Source of the DNA: Candidatus Muproteobacteria bacterium RIFCSPHIGHO2_01_FULL_65_16
GTDB lineage: Bacteria; Pseudomonadota; Gammaproteobacteria; Acidiferrobacterales; Sulfurifustaceae
Length of the DNA stretch: 5,204 nt
Assembly: GCA_001785175.1 (NCBI GenBank)
Contig: MFSY01000044.1
Coordinates: 9,714 to 14,917 of the forward strand
Reading direction: 5' to 3'
Shown here: positions 1-5,165 of the stretch, one piece after another
How positions within the stretch are numbered: the first letter of the stretch is position 1
Layout of the letters: each line of letters begins with the position of its first letter
Notes under the pieces: generated by a model
Seen by the model: the letters and a program-made list of their open reading frames with translations, nothing else
What the model was told of the DNA's origin: nothing
The model's database searches: none
Made by a program: the position numbers and the translations under genes

Positions 1-1086
1 GTCGTTCGAGAAGATACGCAGCAGGCCGTCGGTGAAGGCGATGGTCGCCAGATTGTCCCACCTGCGCCGTTCGGCGTAGCGCCGCATGACATCATGATCG
101 CCGATGTCGCGCGCGGCGCGCGCCGCCTCCGGCACCACCTCGGCCAGCGTCGCCACGTCGCGCAGGCCGAGATTGAAGCCCTGGGCCGCAATCGGGTGCA
201 GCGTGCGCGCGGCGTTGCCGACGAGCGCCAGGCGCGGGCGCGCCAGCTCGCGGGCGCGCGCGAGGAACAGGGGATAGGCGGCGCGCCTGCCGGGGCGGGT
301 GAATCTTCCCAGGCGCGCGCCGAAACGCTCGTGCAGCCGCGCCAGGAATTCCTCGTCACCGCACTTTAGTATCGCTTCCGCGTCCGGCGCGCCCATGCAC
401 CACACCACGGCGCAGCGGCCGTCGCGCAGGGGCACAAGCGCGAGCGGGCCGGCCGCGGTAAACCGCTCGTACGCGGTGTTCGCGTGCGGCCGGCCGGGCG
501 TGACGTTCACGACCACGGCGACCTGCTTGTATTCGGTGCGTGTGGTCTCGATGCCGGCGGCCGCGCGCGCCGGCGAATCGGTCCCGTCCGCCGCGACCAC
601 CAGGCGCGTGCTGAGGACGCGCCGCGCGCCGTCCTGATTTATAGCCACGACCGCGGTCTCGGGCCGGAACTCGATGGACTCGAGCGTCGCCGGGCACAGC
701 CACTCGACGTTTTTAAGCTCCTGCTGCGCCTGCCACAGCGCCGCGCCCAGGGCGCGGTTCTCCACGACGTAGCCCAGGGCGGGAACGCCGGCATCGGCGG
801 CCGCGAAGCGGGCGAAGCCGCAGTGGCCGCGGTCGGAGATGTGCATGCGCTCGATCGGCGTCACCCCCTGTTTTTCGATCTCGCCCCAGACGCCGATGGC
901 CTCGAAGATGCGCCGCGAGCCGGGGATGAGCGTGACGCTGCGGTCGTCATAGCTCGGCTGCGCCGGCGCGCGCGGCGGCACCGCCTCGACCACGCCGATC
1001 CCGAGGCCGCTCGCGCGCAGGGCGCAGGCGAGACTCGCGCCGACCATGCCGCCGCCGATGATGAGAATGTCGAAATCAGTTTGCAT
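1..1086 (-). CDS. ubiH: UbiH-type FAD-dependent monooxygenase of ubiquinone synthesis, C-terminus cut by window edge
   Basis: Flavoprotein monooxygenase of the UbiH/UbiF/VisC family. E. coli UbiH hydroxylates C1 of 2-octaprenyl-6-methoxyphenol in ubiquinone synthesis at the inner membrane. Reading the minus strand from ATG at 1086 gives 362 residues with no stop before the window edge, so about 30-40 residues of a usual ~400 are missing. Visible motifs: the N-terminal Rossmann GGGMVG at residues 11-16; DDRSVTL at 47-53; LGYVVENR near 104-111; the DG motif VVAADGTDSP at 163-172; ERFTAAGPLALVPL at 207-220; and the second FAD motif GNAARTLHPIAAQGFNLG at 290-307, which is very close to E. coli UbiH. 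These favour UbiH over UbiI/VisC or UbiF, though the three are paralogues. The start is fixed by the FAD motif 10 residues in. No Shine-Dalgarno is visible because a palindromic repeat lies directly upstream. It follows pepP by 98 nt and is probably cotranscribed with it. Confidence 0.93.
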   Translation of the reverse strand, partial: MQTDFDILIIGGGMVGASLACALRASGLGIGVVEAVPPRAPAQPSYDDRSVTLIPGSRRIFEAIGVWGEIEKQGVTPIERMHISDRGHCGFARFAAADAGVPALGYVVENRALGAALWQAQQELKNVEWLCPATLESIEFRPETAVVAINQDGARRVLSTRLVVAADGTDSPARAAAGIETTRTEYKQVAVVVNVTPGRPHANTAYERFTAAGPLALVPLRDGRCAVVWCMGAPDAEAILKCGDEEFLARLHERFGARLGRFTRPGRRAAYPLFLARARELARPRLALVGNAARTLHPIAAQGFNLGLRDVATLAEVVPEAARAARDIGDHDVMRRYAERRRWDNLATIAFTDGLLRIFSND

Positions 1087-1092
1087 ATGAAA

Positions 1093-1177
1093 TTTCGACG
1101 CAAAGGCGCAAAGAGCGCAAAGGGTTTTGAAATTTAAAAACGCTTTTCTTTGCGCCTTCGCGTCTTTGCGTCAGAAA
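1093..1177. repeat. Imperfect palindromic intergenic repeat built on CGCAAAG units
   Basis: The left arm (1093-1122) has three copies of CGCAAAG starting at 1099, 1107 and 1116. The right arm (1148-1177) is its imperfect reverse complement: CGCAAAG, CGCGAAG and CGCAAAG when read on the minus strand. The arms pair over nearly 30 nt with two mismatches and two single-base bulges, around an AT-rich 25-nt loop (1123-1147). The element fills almost the whole pepP-ubiH gap and would fold as a hairpin in a pepP-ubiH transcript. From memory, similar GCAAAG repeats are scattered between genes in many environmental proteobacteria; I cannot verify the family here. It lacks a downstream U-run on the minus strand, so it is not a standard intrinsic terminator. 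Confidence 0.8.
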
Positions 1178-1184
1178 CTCATAT

Positions 1185-2486
1185 TCAGCGCTTCATCAAC
1201 GCTTCGATCTCGTCAACGGCCTTGGGCGCGTCGTGCGTGAGCACCTCGTTGCCGTCGCGCGTGACCAGCACGTCGTCCTCGATGCGGATGCCGATGTTCC
1301 ACCAGCGCTCGGCGATGTCCTTCGCGCCGCCGGCGATGTAGAGACCGGGCTCGACCGTGAGCGCCATGCCGGGCTCGAGCAGCCGCCACACCTCGTCCAC
1401 CTTGTAGTCGCCGACATCGTGCACGTCCATGCCGAGCCAGTGCCCGGTGCGGTGCATGTAGAAGCGCTTATAGTCGCCGTTCTCGATGTGCCCGTCCACG
1501 CTGCCCTTGAGCAGCCCCAGCTCCCTGAGCCCCTCGGTGAGCACGCGCACGGCGGTCTCGTGCGGCTCGTTCCAGTGCTTTCCGGGCCGGACCTGCTCGA
1601 CGGCCGCGAGCTGCGCCGCGAGCACCAGCTCGTAGAGCGCGCGCTGCTCGCCGCTGAATTTGCCGTTGACCGGGAAGGTGCGCGTGATGTCGGCGCTGTA
1701 GCAGTCAATCTCGGCCCCGGCGTCTATCAGCAGCAGGTCGCCCGCCTTCAGCTCGGCGCTGTTCTCGGTGTAGTGCAGGATGCAGCCGTTGGCGCCGCCG
1801 CCCACGATCGGCGGATAGCCCGGCGGGGCGCCGCCCTTCTTGAACTCATACAGCAGCTCGGCCTCGAGCTCGTACTCCATCATCCCCGGCCGGCACGCCT
1901 GCATGCAGCGCCGGTGCGCCGCCGCCGACACCCTGGCCGCGCGCTTCATCAGCCGGATCTCCTCCGGCGCCTTGAACAGGCGCATCTCGTGCAGGATGTG
2001 GTTGAGGTCCACGAACTCGCCCGGGGCGTGCACGCCGTTGCGGCTCTTGCCGCGCACCTCGTTGACCCAGCCCATCAGGCGCGCGTCGAAACTCGGGTAG
2101 CGCCCCATGCTGTAGAACACCTTCTCCCGGTTCTCCAGCAGGCCCGGCAGGATCTCGTCAATGTCGTCAATGGGAAAGGCGTCGTCGGCGCCGTGGGTTT
2201 CGCGCGCGCCCTCGAGCCCGGCGCGCCGGCCCTCCCAGATCTCTTTTTCCGGGTTGCGCTCGCGGCAGAACAGGATGAACTCGCCGTGCTGGCGCCCCGG
2301 GACCAGGACCGCGACCGCGTCGGGCTCGGGAAAGTGCGTCAGGTAATAGAAATCGCTGTCGGGGCGGTAGGGATAGTCCACGTCGCGGTTGCGGTTGCGG
2401 ACCGGGGCCGTGGGGATGATCGCCACGCCGCCGCCCATGTGCCGCATCACCTGGCCACGGCGCTTTTCGAAGATCTTCCGGTCCAT
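1185..2486 (-). CDS. pepP: Xaa-Pro aminopeptidase (aminopeptidase P, M24B family)
   Basis: Cytosolic dimetal (usually Mn) peptidase that removes an N-terminal residue preceding proline. The protein is 433 residues, against 441 for E. coli PepP. The N-terminal aminopeptidase P domain spans roughly 2-130 and includes DYPYRPDSDFYYLTHFPEPDA (37-57). The pita-bread catalytic domain spans about 175-420. The five expected metal ligands are all present: D255 (IDAGAE), D266 (ADITRTF), H349 (TGHWLGMDVHD), E379 (TVEPG) and E403 (RIEDD). They sit 3-5 residues before their E. coli positions. ATG at 2486 is chosen because the conserved domain begins at once. The reading frame stays open 35 codons further upstream, but that part is low-complexity and unlike the family. 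No clear Shine-Dalgarno precedes the ATG, and an extended -10-like box ends 6 nt before it. Downstream is ubiH, the conserved partner. The gene usually found just upstream, ygfB (UPF0149), is absent. Confidence 0.96.
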   Translation of the reverse strand: MDRKIFEKRRGQVMRHMGGGVAIIPTAPVRNRNRDVDYPYRPDSDFYYLTHFPEPDAVAVLVPGRQHGEFILFCRERNPEKEIWEGRRAGLEGARETHGADDAFPIDDIDEILPGLLENREKVFYSMGRYPSFDARLMGWVNEVRGKSRNGVHAPGEFVDLNHILHEMRLFKAPEEIRLMKRAARVSAAAHRRCMQACRPGMMEYELEAELLYEFKKGGAPPGYPPIVGGGANGCILHYTENSAELKAGDLLLIDAGAEIDCYSADITRTFPVNGKFSGEQRALYELVLAAQLAAVEQVRPGKHWNEPHETAVRVLTEGLRELGLLKGSVDGHIENGDYKRFYMHRTGHWLGMDVHDVGDYKVDEVWRLLEPGMALTVEPGLYIAGGAKDIAERWWNIGIRIEDDVLVTRDGNEVLTHDAPKAVDEIEALMKR

Positions 2487-2492
2487 GAAACC

Positions 2493-2501
2493 ATTATGCC
2501 A
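2493..2501 (-). promoter_or_regulatory. Candidate extended -10 promoter of pepP
   Basis: On the minus strand this reads TGGCATAAT, that is TGn followed by CATAAT, five of six matches to TATAAT. It stands out in very GC-rich surroundings. No good -35 box lies 16-18 nt upstream, which is tolerable for extended -10 promoters. A start 7 nt downstream would fall on the A of the pepP ATG, giving a leaderless mRNA. This is a prediction from sequence only. Confidence 0.45.
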
Positions 2502-2590
2502 AAAACGCGGCACCGGCGGCGAATTCCGGCGCGGCCACGCCCCCGGGCGCGTGCCGCCGGCCGCCTCCGTGAGCGTCAAAACCGGGGACA

Positions 2591-2619
2591 TTGACCGGCG
2601 CGGGACTCGGTCCTATATT
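2591..2619 (+). promoter_or_regulatory. Sigma70-type promoter for the zapB-like/zapA operon
   Basis: TTGACC (2591-2596) and TATATT (2614-2619) each match five of six bases of the -35 and -10 consensus, with an ideal 17-nt spacer. The expected start is near 2626, giving a 5' leader of about 24 nt before the GTG at 2650. This is the best promoter match in the window and fits constitutive expression of division genes. Confidence 0.8.
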
Positions 2620-2649
2620 TGATGTCAGCGCCACAACCGGCGGGGCCGC

Positions 2650-2856
2650 GTGGAAAACCAAGACCTCAAAAACCTGGAAAACCGCATAGACAAGCTGCTC
2701 GACACCTGCCAGCGGCTCAAGAAGGAAAACTCGGCGCTCAAGTCCGAGCGCGACAACCTGAACCAGGAGCACGCCAAGCTGACGGAGAAGACGCGCATCG
2801 CGCGCGAGCGCATCGAGACCATGATCGGCCGGCTCAAGGTCCTGGAGCGGAGCTGA
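2650..2856 (+). CDS. Small coiled-coil protein, ZapB-like / TIGR02449 type
   Basis: A 68-residue, highly charged protein with no signal peptide, membrane segment or cysteine pair (one Cys, residue 20). Almost the whole length shows a heptad-like pattern (ENRIDKLLDTCQRLKKENSALK, then LNQEHAKLTEKTRIARERIETMIGRL), so it should form a parallel helical coiled coil. From memory, the TIGR02449 family of gammaproteobacteria has this size and sits directly before zapA, as in Pseudomonas. It resembles E. coli ZapB, the Z-ring-associated partner of ZapA, so a role in the division apparatus is a reasonable inference but not shown by the sequence. The start is GTG: an in-frame TGA at 2620-2622 closes the frame upstream and no ATG lies between. 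A weak GGCGGGG at 2639-2645 may serve as the ribosome site. One nucleotide separates its stop from the zapA ATG, implying translational coupling. Confidence 0.87.
   Translation: MENQDLKNLENRIDKLLDTCQRLKKENSALKSERDNLNQEHAKLTEKTRIARERIETMIGRLKVLERS
2844..2852 (+). promoter_or_regulatory. Ribosome binding site of zapA inside the upstream gene
   Basis: The purine-rich GGAGCGGAG lies 5 nt before the zapA ATG at 2858, within the last codons of the zapB-like gene. It supports this start and coupling of the two genes. Confidence 0.6.
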
Positions 2857-2857
2857 G

Positions 2858-3169
2858 ATGAAGGACGCCCCCGAAGGCCTCACGGTCTCGATCCTCGGCA
2901 AGGAGTTCATGGTCGCCTGTCCGGAGAACGAGCGCGAGGCGCTCCGCGCCGCCGCCGCCTACCTGGACAAGAAGATGCGCGAGATCCACGCCAGCGGCAA
3001 GGTCATCGGCGCCGAGCGCTCGGCGATCATGGCCGCGCTCAACATCGCCCACGAGCTGCTGGAGCTGCGCGGCCAGGGCGGCATGCCCGCCGACATCACC
3101 CAGAAACTGCGTTTCCTGCAAGGCAAGATAGACGCCGTCCTCGGGCGGGATGCACAAGCCCTTCAATAG
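2858..3169 (+). CDS. zapA: Cell division protein ZapA
   Basis: Cytoplasmic FtsZ-binding protein that bundles FtsZ protofilaments and stabilises the Z ring. The protein is 103 residues; E. coli ZapA has 109. The N-terminal FtsZ-binding domain is recognisable: VSILGKEFMVACPENE (10-25), then AAAAYLDKKMREI (31-43). The hallmark GKVIGAERSAIMAALNIAHE spans 47-66, followed by the C-terminal coiled coil (to about 98) that mediates dimer and tetramer assembly. The ATG at 2858 has a good ribosome site and lies one base after the stop of the coiled-coil gene. A 6S RNA gene begins about 15 bp after the stop, the same order as in E. coli (zapA-ssrS-fau) and Pseudomonas. Expression is probably from the promoter at 2591-2619. 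Confidence 0.95.
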   Translation: MKDAPEGLTVSILGKEFMVACPENEREALRAAAAYLDKKMREIHASGKVIGAERSAIMAALNIAHELLELRGQGGMPADITQKLRFLQGKIDAVLGRDAQALQ

Positions 3170-3170
3170 G

Positions 3171-3178
3171 TATATCAT
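3171..3178 (+). promoter_or_regulatory. -10 region of the 6S RNA promoter
   Basis: TATATCAT immediately follows the zapA stop codon (3167-3169) and contains overlapping -10 candidates, TATATC (3171-3176) and TATCAT (3173-3178). Starting 6-8 nt downstream gives a 5' end at about 3184, exactly where the closing stem of 6S RNA begins. No convincing -35 hexamer is visible at the right distance inside the end of zapA. Confidence 0.5.
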
Positions 3179-3183
3179 TAGAT

Positions 3184-3376
3184 AGCGCCCCCTGCGGTGC
3201 GCGTGTACCGTTCCAGATATCCTTTGAACCTATAGTACATGTCTCGGGAGCCGGTATAGCAGATGCTGTTGTGCAAGTCCGCCTCGTAGCGGAAAGCCTG
3301 ATGCATCTCTGAGGCGCCCACTTGAACCGGACGGTTCAAGGCGATGGAGCGGCACGGCATTCGCGGAGGGCGCCTT
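3184..3376 (+). ncRNA. ssrS: 6S RNA, regulator of sigma70 RNA polymerase
   Basis: 6S RNA mimics an open promoter and binds the housekeeping RNA polymerase holoenzyme, mainly in stationary phase. Position (between zapA and fau), length (~190 nt) and fold all fit. The 5' end (3185-3200) pairs with the 3' end (3357-3373) in a long closing stem with few mismatches. The conserved 3' hairpin is present: CTTGAACC (3321-3328) pairs with GGTTCAAG (3333-3340) around GGAC, matching the E. coli element. The downstream GGAGCGGCACGGCAT resembles the E. coli stretch that leads into the closing stem. The apical arm has AGATGC (3261-3266) paired with GCATCT (3303-3308), and TCCGC (3278-3282) with GCGGA (3289-3293). 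The segments between the closing stem and apical arm would form the central bubble that serves as template for pRNA. The exact ends are inferred; the closing stem is followed by TTTTGTTT, which may mark the 3' end or a weak terminator. fau lies 25 nt on, so a joint ssrS-fau precursor is likely. Confidence 0.92.
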
Positions 3377-3399
3377 TTGTTTCCGCTTATCGGGTTCCC

Positions 3400-4005
3400 G
3401 TGCCGGCCACGAGCAAGAAAATCCACCAGCGTCGAATCCTGCGCGCCCGCCGCCTGGCGCTTTCGCCCGAGGCCCAGCGCCTCGCCTCGCGGCGGCTCGC
3501 GGCCATGCTCGCGGGCCTGCCTCTGTTCCGCACCTGCCGCCGCATCGCCTGCTACATGCCGGCCGACGGCGAGATTGATCCAACCCCGGTCATGGAGCGC
3601 ATCTGGCGCATGCGCAAAACCTGTTATCTCCCGGTGCTTTCGCGCCTGTCGCACGACCGCCTCTGGTTCGCCCCGGTGGCGCCGGGCACGGAACTTGCTG
3701 CGAATCGTTACGGCATCCTGGAGCCGGTAGTGCCCGCGCGCGACCTGGTGCGGGCGCAGGAGCTGGATCTCATCCTGCTGCCGCTGGTGGGCTTCGATGC
3801 GCGCGGCAACCGGCTCGGCATGGGCGGCGGATTTTACGACAAGAGCCTGGAGTTCCTGCGTCACCGGCGGCTGTGGAAAAAACCGCACGTGCTGGGTCTG
3901 GCGCACGACTTTCAGAAGGTCGGGGCGCTTATCGCGGACCCATGGGACGTGCCGCTGCAAGCCGTGGTTACGGATGTGGCGGTCTATACTGCCAAGGGCG
4001 GATAA
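3400..4005 (+). CDS. fau: 5-formyltetrahydrofolate cyclo-ligase (MTHF synthetase)
   Basis: Cytosolic enzyme that uses ATP and Mg to convert 5-formyltetrahydrofolate to 5,10-methenyltetrahydrofolate, returning this dead-end folate to one-carbon metabolism. With the GTG start at 3400 it is 201 residues, like E. coli Fau/YgfA (~200). Visible features: a basic N-terminus followed by RRILRARRLALSPEAQ (11-26); CYMPADGEIDPTPVM (51-65) with the substrate-region Glu58; LILLPLVGFDARGNRLG (124-140); the family signature GMGGGFYDK (140-148), a nucleotide/phosphate-binding loop; and the C-terminal PWDVPLQAVVTD (181-192). The frame is open back to a TTG at 3322, but that start lies inside 6S RNA and the extra 26 residues are unlike the family, so GTG 3400 is preferred despite a poor ribosome site. 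The ssrS-fau pairing is the E. coli arrangement. A metallophosphoesterase gene follows after 18 bp and is probably in the same operon. Confidence 0.93.
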   Translation: MPATSKKIHQRRILRARRLALSPEAQRLASRRLAAMLAGLPLFRTCRRIACYMPADGEIDPTPVMERIWRMRKTCYLPVLSRLSHDRLWFAPVAPGTELAANRYGILEPVVPARDLVRAQELDLILLPLVGFDARGNRLGMGGGFYDKSLEFLRHRRLWKKPHVLGLAHDFQKVGALIADPWDVPLQAVVTDVAVYTAKGG

Positions 4006-4011
4006 CGCTAT

Positions 4012-4017
4012 GGGAAG
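4012..4017 (+). promoter_or_regulatory. Ribosome binding site of the metallophosphoesterase gene
   Basis: GGGAAG lies 6 nt before the ATG at 4024, in the 18-bp gap after fau. It is one of the clearer ribosome sites in the window and fixes this start. Confidence 0.6.
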
Positions 4018-4023
4018 ATCATC

Positions 4024-4845
4024 ATGAAACTGCTCTTTATCGGCGATGTGGTCGGCGCACCGGGGCGGCGCGTCGTCGCGCGCCTGCTGCCGGCGCTGCG
4101 CAAGCGCCTCAAGCTCGATCTGGTGGTGGCCAACGCCGAGAACGTCGCCGGCGGCGCCGGCGTGACCAAGGACACCGCCGACGCGCTCCTGGCGCTCGGC
4201 GTGGACGTGCTGACCAACGGCAACCATGCCTGGGACAAGAAGGAGGCGCTCGACTACATCGTCACCGAACCGCGCCTGCTGCGCCCGCACAATTATCCGG
4301 ACGGCACCCCGGGAACCGGCTGGTTCGTCGCCGAAACCGCCGCGGGCCACAAGGTCGGCATCCTCAACGTCATGGGCAACGTGTTCATGCACCCGCACCT
4401 CGCCTGCCCATTCACCTGCGTGGACCAGGCGCTGGCGGACAAGCCCGACGACGTGAAGCTGGTGCTGGTGGACCTGCACGCCGAGGTGACGAGCGAGAAA
4501 ATGGCCATGGGCTGGTATCTCGACGGGCGCGCGAGCGCGGTCATCGGCACGCACACCCACGTGCCGACCGCGGACGAGCGCGTCCTGCCCAAGGGCACCG
4601 GCTACATCTCCGACGTCGGCATGACCGGCTGCTACGACTCGGTGATCGGCATGGACATACAGAAGTCCCTCAAGCGCTTCCTGCAGAAGCTGCCCGAGCG
4701 CTTCGAGGTGGCCGAGGGCGAGGCGACGCTGTGCGCCGTGCTGCTCGACCTCGACGAAAAGACCGGCGTCTGCCGCCACATCCAGCGCATCCGTCTACGC
4801 GAAAGCGAAGAGCACGAAGAGGCCATGCTGCGCCGGGTGAAGTAA
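4024..4845 (+). CDS. ymdB: YmdB/TIGR00282-family metallophosphoesterase (2',3'-cyclic nucleotide phosphodiesterase)
   Basis: Dimetal phosphoesterase of the family typified by Bacillus subtilis YmdB, which hydrolyses 2',3'-cyclic nucleotides; it is unrelated to the E. coli macrodomain gene also called ymdB. The protein is 273 residues (B. subtilis ~264) with no signal peptide, so cytosolic. Expected metal and catalytic residues are present: D8 in LLFIGDVVG; E39 and N40 in NAEN; N67 and H68 in TNGNHAWD; H152 in DLHAE; H177 and H179 in GTHTHVPT. The family-typical GDVVGAPGRR start, RPHNYP (87-92), GNVFM (118-122) and SDVGMTG (196-202) are also seen. The substrate in this organism is inferred from the family, not shown. 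It follows fau by 18 bp and should be cotranscribed. From memory, fau next to this gene is common in alphaproteobacteria, which is notable beside a gammaproteobacterial ssrS/pepP/ubiH block. No clear terminator follows. Confidence 0.92.
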   Translation: MKLLFIGDVVGAPGRRVVARLLPALRKRLKLDLVVANAENVAGGAGVTKDTADALLALGVDVLTNGNHAWDKKEALDYIVTEPRLLRPHNYPDGTPGTGWFVAETAAGHKVGILNVMGNVFMHPHLACPFTCVDQALADKPDDVKLVLVDLHAEVTSEKMAMGWYLDGRASAVIGTHTHVPTADERVLPKGTGYISDVGMTGCYDSVIGMDIQKSLKRFLQKLPERFEVAEGEATLCAVLLDLDEKTGVCRHIQRIRLRESEEHEEAMLRRVK

Positions 4846-4867
4846 GCCACCATATATGATCTTGAAC

Positions 4868-4891
4868 CGCCAAGACGCCAAGGACGCCAAG
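4868..4891. repeat. Triplicated CGCCAAG short direct repeat
   Basis: Three exact copies of CGCCAAG start at 4868, 4876 and 4885, separated by one base (A) and two bases (GA). It begins 22 bp after the metallophosphoesterase stop. Word and spacing closely parallel the CGCAAAG triplet at 1099-1122, so the two probably belong to one repeat class. Confidence 0.8.
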
Positions 4892-4909
4892 ATAACGAAT
4901 TCATTTATC

Positions 4910-4936
4910 CGCAGATTACGCAGATTAGCGCAGATT
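4910..4936. repeat. Triplicated CGCAGATT short direct repeat
   Basis: Three exact copies of CGCAGATT start at 4910, 4919 and 4929, separated by A and by AG. It lies 18 bp after the CGCCAAG triplet in the same orientation and uses the same one-base then two-base spacing. Confidence 0.8.
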
Positions 4937-5033
4937 TAAAAAGGCTCTGGGAGGCAATGCTGGCAGGGCGCATAGGATGGGAAGTTTTGGGGCCCCCGTA
5001 TGGCGCGCCCGCGCACCGCAAGGTTCCGGGCAA

Positions 5034-5051
5034 GCGCCCCGAAGGGGGCGC
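5034..5051. repeat. Hairpin GCGCCCC / GGGGCGC
   Basis: A perfect 7-bp inverted repeat (5034-5040 with 5045-5051) around the loop GAAG. Its right arm overlaps the left arm of the next hairpin, so the two cannot form together. Confidence 0.6.
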
Positions 5052-5069
5052 GGACAGGATGTCCGCGCC
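5047..5069. repeat. Perfect 10-bp hairpin centred on ACAGGATGT
   Basis: GGCGCGGACA (5047-5056) pairs perfectly with TGTCCGCGCC (5060-5069) around the 3-nt loop GGA. It shares the CAGGATG centre with the hairpin just to its right. Confidence 0.75.
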
Positions 5070-5102
5070 TGATCTTCGAGGCAGGATGCCTCGTAAGATC
5101 AG
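5069..5102. repeat. 15-bp hairpin centred on GCAGGATGC
   Basis: Positions 5069-5083 pair with 5087-5102 around the loop GGA, with only one bulged base (T5094). The two CAGGATG centres are 27 bp apart. No U-run follows on either strand, so it is not an obvious terminator. Confidence 0.75.
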
Positions 5103-5120
5103 CGCCGGGACCCGGAACCG

Positions 5121-5149
5121 CGGATGCGCGGGGGTATTCGCGCCATCCG
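5121..5149. repeat. Hairpin CGGATGCGCG / CGCG-C-CATCCG
   Basis: Ten base pairs (5121-5130 with 5139-5142 and 5144-5149) with one bulged C (5143) around an 8-nt loop. It again contains GGATG in the left arm. Confidence 0.6.
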
Positions 5150-5165
5150 GGGCGTGCTTTCTTCT

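Noticed and set aside
484..1137. Plus-strand open frame (217 codons) opposite ubiH
   Set aside because: The minus strand encodes full FAD-binding motifs of UbiH here; the plus frame is Arg/Ala/Asp-rich and runs into the palindromic repeat.
1099..1171. CRISPR array suggested by regularly repeated short words
   Set aside because: Units are only 7-8 nt with 1-2 nt between them and no unique spacers of 25-40 nt, so this is not a CRISPR array.
2487..2591. 35-residue N-terminal extension of PepP from an upstream ATG at 2591
   Set aside because: The extra residues are low-complexity, unlike the family, and would start inside the -35 box of the divergent promoter; ATG 2486 gives the normal length.
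1233..2594. Long plus-strand open frame (453 codons) opposite pepP
   Set aside because: It mirrors pepP codon for codon on the opposite strand. PepP has all five metal ligands, while this frame has no motif or ribosome site.
3178..4779. Long minus-strand open frame (533 codons) across fau and the metallophosphoesterase
   Set aside because: It is antisense to two clear genes and to 6S RNA, has no recognisable domain, and is rich in His, Arg, Ala and Val as expected for a GC-rich shadow frame.
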